Part shown: one piece after another, positions 11,359 to 21,396 of the stretch
How the letters are laid out: each line of letters opens with the position of its first letter
Numbering within the stretch: position 1 is the stretch's first letter
Origin: Nepenthes gracilis
Taxonomy: Eukaryota > Streptophyta > Magnoliopsida > Caryophyllales > Nepenthaceae
DNA length: 64,000 nucleotides
Direction: 5' to 3'
NCBI GenBank assembly: GCA_033239525.1
Contig: BSYO01000009.1
Location: forward strand, 12,359,299-12,423,298
The notes under the pieces: model-generated
Databases searched by the model: none
Told to the model about the DNA's origin: nothing
Seen by the model: the letters and a program-made list of their open reading frames with translations, nothing else
Translations under genes and position numbers: made by a program

Positions 11359-11949
11359 TTGAATGTGATCTTGAAAGAAGAGGCATGGTTGTTGTGGCAC
11401 TTGAGATTTGGTCATCTCAACTTTGGTGGGTTGAAAATGCTTTCAAGTAATAGTATGGTGAGAAGTAGGCCTCAAATTGATCATCTGGATGAGATTTTTA
11501 AGGATGGTTTATCAGAAAATATAATCAATCTAATTTCTCCAAAAAAGTAAAATACAGAGCATCACAACTGCTTGAGCTCGTCCATACTGATGTGTGTGGT
11601 CAATTGAATCCGATTTCAAATGGTAAGAATAGATAATTTCTTACTTTCATTGATCATTATAGCTGAAAGATTTGGGTTTATTTTTTTAAAAAAAATCCAG
11701 AGTATTTGATGTATTCAAGGAGTTTTTGTAGAAATATAAAGTGGCCACTACACTGGGATGTTGCGATCCGATCAAGAAGGTGAGTACAAGTTTAATGCTT
11801 TTGTGAATTTTCGCAAAGTGCATGCAATTGTATATCGATTCTCAATGTCCTACGTGACACAATTTAATGGAGTCTCCAAAAGAAAGAATAGGTTCATCCT
11901 TGATAAGGTTCGAAACATGCAAAGAGGGATGGAGTTTTTCCAAGCCTAG
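11359..11949 (+). pseudogene. Copia GAG-pre-integrase and integrase remnant
   Basis: The frame at 11359-11550 contains LWHLRFGHLNFGGLKML, the GAG-pre-integrase zinc-binding block. Next comes a stop-broken ELVHTDVCGQLNPIS (about 11570-11620), the start of the integrase core with its first catalytic Asp. The frame at 11758-11949 carries LRSDQEGEY and a QFNGVSKRKNR block, the region of the second Asp and the Glu. Integrase would join the cDNA to the chromosome. Frames are broken. Confidence 0.8.
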
Positions 11950-12469
11950 TGTCAAACACCTTACGCCTATGCCAAGATATTGAGGGCAAAAACAATGAGA
12001 CAAATGTGAGAAATGTATTTTCTCGGGTATGGTAATAGAATCATAGGTTATAAGTTATATCACCCTCTTACCAAACAAGACTTTATCAGTATAGATGTGA
12101 TCTTTGAAGGTGAGAAATGGAATTGGAGACAAAAATGTGGAATACAAAATTATAGATCTTGTTGTTTGAGAGGAAGAAACCACTAGGATGAGTGAAGCCA
12201 CAATAGAGCCGCATACTCCATCTAGGACGCCACTATCCAATTTTCGCTTATCCCAAAGGAGTGTTACTTCTCCATTTGGATTACCATCAATCCCGCAAAA
12301 TTTCCTTCATCATCTTTATCATCAAAGGCCCAGCAAGGAAGAAAAATAGCTTGCGAGAAATTTATGGCACAACCGAAATTGATGATGATTGTCTTAACAT
12401 AGGAGAAGTTGTCCAAAAAAGGAGGAAGAGAAAGGCCATTCATCTAGGATCTTGCCACTCTACAGAAAG

Positions 12470-12865
12470 CCCATAAAACAATTGGTGTGAAGTGGATCTA
12501 TAAATGGAGAAGTGCAAATTGTGGATTGCAATGATTCAAGGTGAGCTTGGTTGCCAAAGGCTACAAGCAAGTAGCGGGAATGATTTTAGAGAATTGTTTG
12601 CGCCATTAGTTTGCTTGGAGACTATCAAGTTGCTAATTTGCATCGCCACTCAAGGATGAAAGATTTATCAACTTGATGTCACAGCTACATCCTTGAATGA
12701 TGTTAGTTTGATTAGTAGGTACATTGATTGGGGAAGAATCCTGGATGAAAGGAAGAGCACAACTGGATTTGCATTCTTGATATTCAGATTTTACATGGTG
12801 TTTAAAAAAACAAGCAATTGTTATGCTATCAACATGTGAAGCCAAGTATGTGTTAGCTGACTCAT
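12470..12865 (+). pseudogene. Copia RT start fused to RNase H, internally deleted
   Basis: The sequence opens with the copia RT block GVKWIYKWRS and VAKGYKQVAG. Within about 150 bases it jumps to the RNase H block WGRILDERKSTTGFAF and the AIVMLSTCEA stretch. Most of the RT, including its YVDD catalytic motif, is deleted. The RNase H part stops at about 12865, where virus-like DNA begins, and recurs at 19312. Confidence 0.75.
12679..12865 (+). repeat. Direct repeat, left copy, flanking the pararetrovirus block
   Basis: About 186 bp of copia sequence that recurs nearly unchanged at 19312-19498, starting at the shared TCACAGCTACATCC. Both copies span the same RT/RNase H deletion junction, so the deletion predates the duplication. 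Confidence 0.85.
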
Positions 12866-12884
12866 ACCAGATACTTGAACAAAA

Positions 12885-13036
12885 TTCTTCAAACTTGAAT
12901 TAATTGTAGAGTTTTATATAACGACACGTAGGATCAATATTTCAAAAACTAATAAAACAAACTAATAAAAGAGAAAAAAATATACTAGATACTTGAATAA
13001 AATTCTTCTAACTTGAATTAATTGCAGAGTTTTACA
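12885..13036. repeat. Imperfect tandem duplication (unit about 103 bp)
   Basis: The stretch AGATACTTGAA-AAAATTCTTC-AACTTGAATTAATTG-AGAGTTTTA occurs at about 12887 and again at about 12988 with a few substitutions. It lies in the non-coding part of the virus-like block. Confidence 0.75.
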
Positions 13037-13185
13037 AGTTGATAATTGTTATAGGGACACAGAAATTTGAGAAATGGATTTGAGGAAAGGGATACAAAGA
13101 GATACAAAGATTGAAAGGAAGCTCGAAGGTAGTGGTCGCGGAAGGTTAGCTCGCTTTAAACTTTCACCAATTTGCGATGCCTTGA

Positions 13186-13196
13186 GTATCCTTATA
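13186..13196 (-). promoter_or_regulatory. Pararetrovirus-type TATA box
   Basis: The minus strand reads CTATATAAGGA here, the form seen in caulimovirid genomic-RNA promoters. It lies in the non-coding stretch after the last minus-strand coding traces, where a circular virus genome would place its promoter. Confidence 0.45.
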
Positions 13197-13529
13197 TAGC
13201 CTTGAGTCTTCGATCCTGACCGTTCATTCTCATTTGATCTGGATCATTCATTTTGGTAAGTGCATTATTATAATAGCTAGGTAGGTAGGAAGGTGGAATC
13301 ACATACCTATCTACCCATCATTCCATTAGTCAATTAACAGTTGATGTCATCACTGCTGATAACGAGGTGTCTGCTTTTACTTTGGTATGACATTACTGTT
13401 GATAGTCAACTTTTGTCTTCTTGATAAAGTTCATCCATTATTCACGTTGCTGATTGTTGGATAATTGCCTCTTGTACGTAGGATGGATAAAGTTTGAAAA
13501 AATTGAAACCTATAAATAAACACGATTAG

Positions 13530-13551
13530 TTTTTTTTTTTTTTTTTTTTTG
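13530..13551 (-). other. Poly(A) tract (poly-T on plus strand) next to viral coding end
   Basis: A run of about 22 T on the plus strand directly follows, in minus-strand sense, the end of the C-terminal viral frame. It may be a simple homopolymer or a trace of a polyadenylated RNA intermediate. Confidence 0.5.
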
Positions 13552-14800
13552 CATACAGCTCAAAAATCAAAAGGATCTTGAACAAAAAGACCTCTGGAAG
13601 AATCAGAAGCCGATGGAGTAGCGGGCTGAGTGGAAGACTCAGAAGAGTCTCTAGTATCAGCCCATTTTTGCATAGCCTTTTGCATAGTGGTTTGCATATC
13701 TGCCATGAAGTCTTGAGTCGAGCTTTCTTAGCTGACTTCTTAGAGGTGACAGGAGGAGCTGGAGATGAGATTCTGAGTACTGGTGATAGTGTAGGTGGCA
13801 CTGTGGGAGGAGCTGATGGTACAGTTAATGGAGTAAGGGGCTGTGGCTGTGAAACTTCACGAACTGCTTGCCTGATAGTTTTTAACTTCAGGAAATAAGC
13901 TTGAATATATAGGCAAGAGTGACTTGACTATGATCAAACTTGTCCCACTATCTAACTCGAAATTCTTGGAAAACTGATAACAGAGTGTCTTAATAATATT
14001 GTTGACAAGTGAGCCCATGCCGTAATCCATGAGATTTCACAATAAATATGGAAACATATCTTCTCATTGAACGGTGAAACATCCTAGTATAATTTTTCAT
14101 AATATAAATAAGATTCTTCAACATTTACTGGATAAATTATTGGAATGGGTTTAAAGTAAAGTCACCATTCTCTAAACTAATTTGGTAACATTTTTGGACA
14201 AGACTTGTTAAATTTGATAAACTAAGAATGGCCATAAGATCGCAGGTAGAATGTATTATATCATGTATCCTTATAGTTTTGGTAATATAACTTGTTGGAT
14301 CAAAATTGACTGAAAATAGTTTGGTATCCCAGAGAGTAAGAGCAATCTCATTTGGTTGTCTCACTCTCATGATTTTACAGATTAAATAAACAATGAAATT
14401 ATCCTGTAGATTTTCTGTGATGTTTGTGTTTAATAGATCCTGAATCTATTAGGATCGGATCATAATATTGTTGTATTTTTCGTGTATTAGAAGTGTTGAA
14501 GAGGCACTTGTCATAAAATATTTTGTTGGTGATTGAAAGAAAGAGCTGTTGGATTAGGGTAGTTATGACTACGTGGATTGTAAGAAGGTTGGTTACATAG
14601 TTTTATTGGGTATCAGGGTTTTTGATAGAGGAGGTATTGGATGAGGAGGCATGATCATTCTTTTAGGTTTGAATAACATCATTGAAAGAGTGGTGGAAAA
14701 TCTGTAAGGGTTGCGAATTGGTTTGATACAGGGATGATTTTCCATGGAATGGACATTGCATAGTCCTTGGCAAATTATTTGGCTGGTGTAGAAGGGCCTT
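13552..14800 (-). pseudogene. Pararetrovirus polyprotein C-terminal region, degenerate
   Basis: Downstream of RNase H in minus-strand sense the sequence keeps open pieces (14370-14137 and, in shifted frames, about 13800-13555). The last piece ends in an acidic, Ser-rich tail. I place it in the virus by position and orientation; the similarity is weak. Confidence 0.45.
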
Positions 14801-14814
14801 GAATAGTTTGTTGT

Positions 14815-16140
14815 TTATTGGCCTTGGGAGGTATATTGTCCCAATAGAAATTCTCTTGTAAAAAAATTAAGTATTTGAACTTTCTTTGATAAATTCGATA
14901 TCAAAATCAAAAACTGATTGAATAGTTTGCCATCGAGCCAAACTTTGTCTAGAAACCAAATTTTTGACATCCTTTTGTAACATATCTTTGGCTGCTTTAC
15001 AATCAATGCGTAATAAAAATTTCTTATTGTATAAATGATCTTAAAATTTCGATAGGCATAAAATGATGGATAAAATTTTATTTTTGATAGTGAAATAATT
15101 TTTTTGAGAGCCTAGCAAAAGTTCTAAATAAAAACGTATGATTTGAATATGCTTACTAGACTCTAATTTTTGTTTAAGTATGCCCCATACCTGATATTAG
15201 AAGCATTGGTCTCAACTATCAAGAATGCAATAGGTTGAGGAATTCCTAAGCAAAGAAGAGTTTGAACATGTTTGAGTTGTTTAACTATTTGTGTATGCTA
15301 CTCCATCCATTGGAGTGGATTCTTTTAGACTATTTGATATAAAGGTCCACAAATATGTCTAAATTTGGGAATAAAATCAGTTATATAATTAAGATATCCT
15401 AAAAACCATTGTAATTGGTTTTTATCCTTAATCTCATCGGAAAATTTGTTAGCGAATTCAATAGATCTTTAGATAGGAGTGATAGTGTGTTAATATATGT
15501 TGAATCTTAAAAATTTAACTCTAGTTTGAAATAATTTCATTTATGTTAATGAAACTACTAAACTATTTTATTTAATAACATTTAAGAATTGGTATAAATG
15601 TTTAAAATGTTGATCAATAGATCTTAAAAATACCAAGACATCATCTATGTAGACAATTATAAAATAGGTATAGGGATTAAAAATATGGTTCATAATAATT
15701 TGAAATTCAGAGGGTCATTTTTGAGTCTAAAAATGACCAACCAAAAGGGACCGTAAATGCAATTTCATAACAATCTTGTTCTTCGATCTGGATTTGCTAG
15801 AATCTGAATTTCATATCAAATTTTGAAAATATGTTTGCATTGTATAATCTATTAATTAAATATATATATATATTTTTGTTAGGGATTGAATATCTAATCC
15901 ATTGAAATACTTTGTTAAGAGGGTTGTAGTTGATAACTAATCCTGATACTTCATTTTCAAGTTTAACTTGCTTCATTACATAGAAGGTTGAATAAGTCCA
16001 TGGTAGTTTTGATGGTCTAATTAATTTTTTATATAATAAATCTTGAATTTTATTTTTACAATATTCTAATAATTTTTAATTCATTTGAATAGGTCTAGCA
16101 TTTATTGGCACATTTTAAATAATTGTTGGATATTTTTAAT
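14815..16140 (-). pseudogene. Pararetrovirus reverse transcriptase-RNase H, degenerate
   Basis: Minus-strand translation in broken frames shows the RT palm, with the catalytic YIDD at 15640-15651, a preceding PSEFQ-type block (about 15695) and a following SIDQHFKHL block. The RNase H part runs down to a TREFLLGQ block near 14845. In caulimovirids this enzyme copies the viral RNA into DNA. Stops occur throughout. Confidence 0.75.
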
Positions 16141-16654
16141 TTTATTTTGAATAGCTGGGTTAGCTAATTGTTGCTCCAATTTGGCTAACTCTATTTCTTC
16201 TTGTAGACATTGAATTTGCTTTTTTTTTAGTTATTAAATTAACTTGCTTGAAAATTGATGCGGCTTTTAATTCTTAAATTTCTCTTTATTTAATAGGGTG
16301 GATAAATGGGAAAAAAATGGTGTTTACTAAGACTTGGGTTGCTATCCTCTTTGCCAAAGCAGTAAAATGAATAAAGAAAGGAGTGTCTAAGACCACATCT
16401 TGTTGCAAATCCTTGAACTAAATAAATGTTGACCTAAAACAATGCTCTTGATTACAAACAGCTGCATTAATGAGTTTGTAATTAATATTAAGTCTTGTTC
16501 TATTGGCTGTAAAAAGTTTTTCTATTGTTTTTTGATAACATTTATTAGAATTAAGTATTCTTGGATACAGTTTTGATCTGTTTTAGTATTTAATAGGGTG
16601 ATTAGTTTTAAATAGAATTCGTTGTCAATCACTAAAATAATTTGACAATACTAT

Positions 16655-17473
16655 TGTTTCGTCCTCCGATCCGGACTCGGGTCAGGACGAGGATTCAACA
16701 GTAACACAAAAAGTTCGTTTGTGCGGAAGGTGGCGAGAGAGTCCGAGGACTGTAAACAGGTGATAAGACGTGGCTAAAGCTGAGTGAGGGGATGAGGATT
16801 AGTACACAAGTATTTTACGTGAAAACCTTCTCTTGAATGAGAAGGAAAAACCACAGGACTTTAATCCAAAAAATGCTTTCACTATTTTGTGTTCAATACA
16901 GAGACTTCACGATGCACACTTGTGGGAGACCAGTCTAGGACCTGGTGTTTGAAAACTTGAAGGGTCACTCTTACAACACAAGCTCTCTCGTCTCACTTTC
17001 TTCTTCTGTTTTCTTTCTATGCTCAAGGTAATGAGAGTTAATGTCGTGATTAATGCCCTCCCTTTGGTGAACAGTTAAGGTACTTATAGCGGTGAAATTT
17101 TCTGTGAAATCTGTTCACGTGGTGCTGGTGTGTTCAGGAGACCTGCCACCAGCTCTGCAAGTTCCTCCTATCCAATCATGCGGGTTGCGTGCACGGCTAC
17201 TCCCTGTGGCGTCCATTCTACTGGCTGCGTACTGCGCAGATCATTATTCATTCTGCAATTTGACTGGTCAACCGCTAAATATCTCCTACGTGGACCCTAC
17301 AGGTCGAGCAGCGCCTGAGGTCCATCATGGGCCTATGGCCCATAATGACTTTTAGGCCCACTGCACTTCATGGGCCGGTTCACGCACCTGGGTTTCTTGG
17401 GCCTTTCTGACTTCAGGGCCCATTTTCTTGGTGGTAGATTTTCCGTTTGGGCCTTGGGTACCTACACCCAACA
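16655..17473 (-). repeat. Solo LTR inserted in the pararetrovirus
   Basis: An 819-bp block starts TGTTTCG, ends CCAACA, and is flanked by a perfect 5-bp target-site duplication, ACTAT (16650-16654 and 17474-17478). GC content is much higher than in the virus around it. A minus-strand TATA-like CTATAAG lies near 17085, and a TTTTACGTGAAAACC stretch lies near 16813. The LTR at 62893 shares the TGTTxCGTCC start and the TTTACGTGAAAA block, so the parent element was probably on the minus strand. Confidence 0.85.
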
Positions 17474-17478
17474 ACTAT

Positions 17479-18754
17479 TTTTGAAAATTAATCCTTGTAA
17501 TGAGTTATGAATATTGTTCGTCATTTTGTTATTGATTTTATTGATTAACTGGTGCGTTTGTTGTTGGTTGAGAAGTAGAAGCTTTGTTTGAACTAGGTTT
17601 AAGTACTTTTGTTTCAAATAATTATACTCATGTCTAATTGGAATTCAATAATCTTTTGTTCGTATATTTGATTTTTTAATTTCTTAATTTTATCTTTTAA
17701 TTGCTTAATTTTATTTTGTAAATCTCCTATAGCTACTTGTTTGAAGAAGGATTGAAATGGATATTTTTTAAATATCTTTGTCAAACTAAACGATTTAGGA
17801 TTCTCAAATATTTGTTTTTGAGTTAATAAATTTGTTAATTTTAAATAATACCGTCATTTGACATCTGGATCTTCTATTTTATCTATAATATTAATGAGAA
17901 ATTCCTTCTCTTTTTTCATTGTTAACATGGTATGTTAAGTTATTGTAATTTGTAATTACATGAGTGTTAAAGTTTATTATTTTCGTTCTTGGTATGACTC
18001 AGAGCAAGAAGAGGTTTTATTTGATTCATTTTCCTAGATTTCATATATTTGATCATGTTCTTGATCTATTTGATTCATTTTCCAGTAATAGGGCGATTAA
18101 GTTATTACACATTTATTCATCATCTTTGAAAAATTCATAATTTATTTTTTAAAATTTATACTGGTTAGAATTATGACTAGCACGTTTATATTTCTAACAA
18201 ATAATTTTAAAGGGTTGGTATTGTGGTTCGCTTGTTTGAGTAGCATGTCTAAGTGTTCTCCTATATCTTCTATGAGATTCAGTATTTTGAGAGGGTTGAT
18301 TAGATTGCCTATAATGATTTTAGAATATTTTGTTTTGATTCTAGAGGGTGCTCTTAATTTTTCTATCCCATTGTTGGTAGAATATGCCTAATTGAGTTTC
18401 AAATTGTTTGCTATCCCTATAAAAATTTGCTTGTTTTTTACATTCTTGACATACCTGTAATTCTTCCTTTTTAGTGAAAGCGAAGAGTTGTCCGAATCTC
18501 ATATCATTGCATATAATAGCTCTTCCCCCAACTAAATATGTTAATTTTGTTAAAATTCTTTTAGCAAATAATGTTAGTAATCTTGCTATAAACCTTTCTT
18601 TTCAGAATGATTCATTACAATCTTTTCTTCAAAAAAAATATAATAAATAAATCTTTTAAATATCAAAAATCTTAAAAGTGTTGGACATCTTAGATTTGAG
18701 AGAATAATTCTTGATCTTGCTATTTCTTCTTCTGCATTTCATATGAATCTACAG
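17479..18754 (-). other. AT-rich pararetrovirus-derived sequence, products not recognised
   Basis: Continues the virus block beyond the solo LTR. A Cys-pair (CQEC) near 18440 could belong to a zinc-finger region, but I cannot assign domains. Confidence 0.4.
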
Positions 18755-18930
18755 CATTTTCTCATATCAAATTTTGAAAATATGTTTATATTGTACAATC
18801 TATTCATTAAATCTTTTTTAATTAGGGATTGGATACCAAATCTATTGAAGTAATTCATTAAGTTATTTGTAGTTGATAACTAATCTTGGTACTCCTCTTT
18901 TAAGTTTAGCTTACTTCATTACATATCCAT
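18755..18930 (-). repeat. Duplicate of a pararetrovirus RT segment
   Basis: Matches 15805-15980 in the same orientation, sharing the ATATCAAATTTTGAAAATATG and GTAGTTGATAACTAATC blocks, with substitutions and small indels. Confidence 0.75.
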
Positions 18931-19311
18931 TATCTAGAAAGGATATTGGTCAATTACCTCCAAAAAGAACTGATATTCTTTTAGAAATACTTACTCAAAA
19001 AATTCAACAATTAACTCCCTTGCCCTCCTCGAGTACACTTAATATAATCAAAACAATTCAAACTATTGATCCATGATATTGGTATGGCCGCCGTGGCCTA
19101 TCAAGTCCAAATTGGAGACCATCAAGCCTGCAAAATTTATTGTCGCAAGATTTACTGGCACCCTCAAATTTTGGTTAAACAATACTTCACTCCCACATCA
19201 ACCTGACTATATTCTCAATTATACCGAGTCTATTCATGCTATAGGGGAGGATGATGCAATTCAATTTGAACAACGAGAAAATTCTGTAGAAATACTTATC
19301 ACCACTATATA
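18930..19311 (+). pseudogene. Coat-protein-like pararetrovirus segment, inverted
   Basis: Plus-strand frames (18873-19076 and 19073-19339) read a GQLPPKRTDILLE block and then FTGTLKFW, IHAIGEDDAIQFEQRENSVE and TTIYH blocks, which resemble the coat-protein region of plant pararetroviruses. The orientation is opposite to the RT, so the virus DNA was rearranged. The family match is from memory of motif style, so moderate. Confidence 0.5.
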
Positions 19312-19547
19312 TCACAGCTACATCCTTGAATGGTGTTAGTTTGATTAGTAGGTACATCGATTGGGGAAGAATCCTGGATGAAAGGAAGAGCACAACTGGG
19401 TTTGCATTCTTCATGGAAATTCAGTTTTTACATGGTGTTTAAAAAACAAGCAATTGTTATGCTATCAACATGTGAAGCCGAGCATGTGTCAGCTAACTCT
19501 ATTGAGTGCCATGCAATTTAGCTTAGAAATATATTAATGTTTCGGGC
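19312..19547 (+). pseudogene. Copia RNase H, second copy, up to the LINE insertion
   Basis: Repeats the RNase H block of 12679-12865 (WGRILDERKSTTGFAF, AIVMLSTCEA), then continues with CHAI-LRNILMF until a retroposon interrupts it at about 19548. The frame resumes after the retroposon at about 20530. This copy is joined to the 3' LTR and so belongs to the original element. Confidence 0.8.
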
Positions 19548-20490
19548 TGGAGCAGTTGATCCCAATGTGGTGCTGGGCTGTATTGCTTAAGCTTTCAGTT
19601 CTGTGTAAATGGTTGCCATTAGTATGTCCCTGCTATGATGCCCCTGTATTTGAGGGTGCAGAAGAAGGAACGGGTGCAGAATCGTTTTGAGATTTCGGGA
19701 GCTGCCCAGCTGTAATTTGTTGTTGCTGGATTTGCCAACTCTGGCTGATGTCGGCTAACTACAGCTGGGCAGCAGCTGCTCTTGTAGTGCTTGGCTGATG
19801 CAGGAGTTTTGGCTTGCTGGAGCTGGAGCTGGCCATGCCTAGGTGGAGCTGATGGGCTTCTGTCTTCCGGCGGCTACGGTTTGGAGTTGCTGGATCTGCT
19901 GGAATGGCTATTCACTCCTTGCTGGAAGCAGCTGAGATGCTGGAATCTATCTGTTATGCAGATGGCTAATATGGTTGGTTTTGTCCAGTAATTTATTAGA
20001 GGGAACTGTTTCTATGCTGTTTCGTTGGAGCTAAAACAGTAGAAGAATGCAGATTTATGCATGCAAAGGGTTTTGGGTGCTGTAAAGGAATTGCAAGTTC
20101 CTTGATCTCTTCTTCATGAATTTGCACCAAGTGTAGGTGCTTCTGTTGAAGGTGCTGAAAATTTGCCCTGTTGAAGATGCTTCTGGATGTTTGGAATGGT
20201 TCCTTGGTTTCTGCTGCGATGGTTAGCATGGTTGCCACTCGTTTGCTGAGTTGCTCTGGTCGACTCCGGGATAGCTGATTACGTGTTTGTTCGTGTAATA
20301 TTAGATAGATTTCATATTCTGTTGATTTTGTTAAACGTTGCCCTCCTAGGGGTTTATTCATTTTCTAATGTATCAGTTGCTCGGGGTATGCCCTAGCGTT
20401 TTATGTTTTAACTCTAAGTCAAAATACTTAGAGTTAAAACATAATTTTTATAATTTTTATTCTCCCTTTAATCCAAAATACTTACTTACC

Positions 20491-20535
<45 letters not shown>
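19548..20535 (+). mobile_element. 5'-truncated LINE-type retroposon inside copia RNase H
   Basis: About 0.95 kb of unrelated, GCTG-rich DNA interrupts the RNase H frame and ends in CTCGGGGTATGCCCTAG, then AATCCAAAATACTTACTTACCA and a (TA)n tail. The same 3' end occurs at 43070-43190. The target ATATATTAATGTTT is present before the insert (about 19531-19544) and after the tail (about 20540), as a target-site duplication. No LINE protein is encoded in this short copy. Confidence 0.7.
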
Positions 20536-20550
<15 letters not shown>

Positions 20551-20593
20551 GTTTGGAATTTCCAAAAAGAAAGTCACACAAAGATTTTTGTTG

Positions 20594-20648
<55 letters not shown>

Positions 20649-20700
20649 GTTTCGGAATTTCCAAAAGAAAGTCACACAAAGATTTTTGTTGATAATAAGT
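20492..20700. repeat. Duplicated (TA)n microsatellite with intervening copia segment
   Basis: Two (TA)n runs (about 20493-20545 and 20599-20643) are each followed by the same stretch of about 55 bp (TTAATGTTT, GGAATTTCC, AAAGTCACACAAAG). This is a tandem duplication of tail plus target. Confidence 0.85.
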
Positions 20701-20932
20701 TAGCAATTGCATTGGCAAAAAATACTTTTTTCATGATAGGATTAAATGCAATGACATGAATTATTATTTTATTTAGGAGCAAATGAAGAACAAAGTGGAG
20801 TTGCTCTATTGAAAATCCCATAATCAAATTGATGACACTTTTATAAAACCTTTGAAGCCCAATGTGTTCAATTGGTTGAAGATGATACTCAAAATGACAA
20901 CCCTGGATTAATTTGGTTTGAAGGGAGATTGG
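20545..20932 (+). pseudogene. Copia pol 3' end
   Basis: After the tail the copia frame resumes ([12 protein letters not shown] region) and runs to a TKPLKPN-type block near 20850, the usual end of copia RNase H, shortly before a purine-rich AAGGGAGA stretch (20921-20928) and the 3' LTR. Confidence 0.65.
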
Positions 20933-21220
20933 TGTGATAAACCAAAAGAATTAGGAGCAGTGTGCTGCGCATATAATATCTTAAAGAAGAACTACCGTGT
21001 CCTAGGAGGAGATTTAATGTTTATGATGAGAACCTAGGGCGATAAAATGTCTTTGGAAGGGCAAACTGACTAGGGAATGCCCTAAATTGTCATTAATATT
21101 ATAATGATGGAATCTTGTACCATGGAAAATCATGGAGACACATGCGAATAAAAATTTCAGATTCCTACTTCATCTACAGTGTTGATCTACGCTGGTTGAA
21201 AATTGCCACCTCTAATTTCA
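20933..21220 (+). repeat. 3' LTR of the copia element, adjacent to the IMP4 stop
   Basis: Homologous to 9668-9943; ends TTTCA at 21220. The IMP4 stop codon lies at 21298-21300 on the opposite strand, 77 bp away, so any IMP4 3' UTR longer than that runs into this LTR in antisense. Confidence 0.75.
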
Positions 21221-21297
21221 TCAATCATAACAGTAAACAACATTACTTGACTAAACAACTCAAAAGGAACCTTGGGAGCTGCTTCAACTTTGTCTCA

Positions 21298-21396
21298 TCA
21301 ATCCCCAAGAAACTTGCGGTTCTTGGCAGTGTTCATGTATGGTCTGATAACCCATTCAATTTGTGCTTCGTTCTGCTCCATTGTGCCCATTTTAAT
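21298..21396 (-). CDS. IMP4: IMP4 exon 9 (residues 262-293, stop)
   Basis: After a GTGCAG acceptor it reads IKMGTMEQNEAQIEWVIRPY and MNTAKNRKFLGD, then TGA at 21300-21298. Confidence 0.95.
   Translation of the reverse strand: MKMGTMEQNEAQIEWVIRPYMNTAKNRKFLGD

Larger units (their letters stand above)
12866..19311 (-). mobile_element. Endogenous pararetrovirus (Caulimoviridae-like), rearranged and dead
   Basis: The main part reads on the minus strand. It has a reverse transcriptase of the plant pararetrovirus type with YIDD at 15640-15651, RNase H traces near 14800-15450, a C-terminal region near 13560-13800, and a non-coding part with a virus-type TATA box (about 13190). The RT blocks resemble Petuvirus/Florendovirus-type elements more than LTR retrotransposons, and the block has no LTRs of its own. 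Frames are destroyed by many stops. An RT segment is duplicated at 18755-18930, and a coat-protein-like segment is inverted at 18930-19311. The genus call is an inference. Confidence 0.75.
9668..21220 (+). mobile_element. Ty1/copia retrotransposon, degenerate, split by nested insertions
   Basis: Two diverged LTRs (9668-9943 and about 20933-21220) bracket copia gag, GAG-pre-integrase, integrase, a deleted reverse transcriptase and RNase H, all on the plus strand. A primer-binding-like GGTATCAG follows the 5' LTR at 9944. The RNase H region is interrupted twice: by endogenous pararetrovirus DNA (about 12866-19311) and by a LINE-type retroposon (about 19548-20500). All coding pieces carry stops. 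No target-site duplication is evident at the outer ends. Confidence 0.8.

Noticed and set aside
20368..20703. Plus-strand frame rich in Tyr-Ile repeats
   Set aside because: It is the (TA)n tail of a retroposon plus copia RNase H read through.
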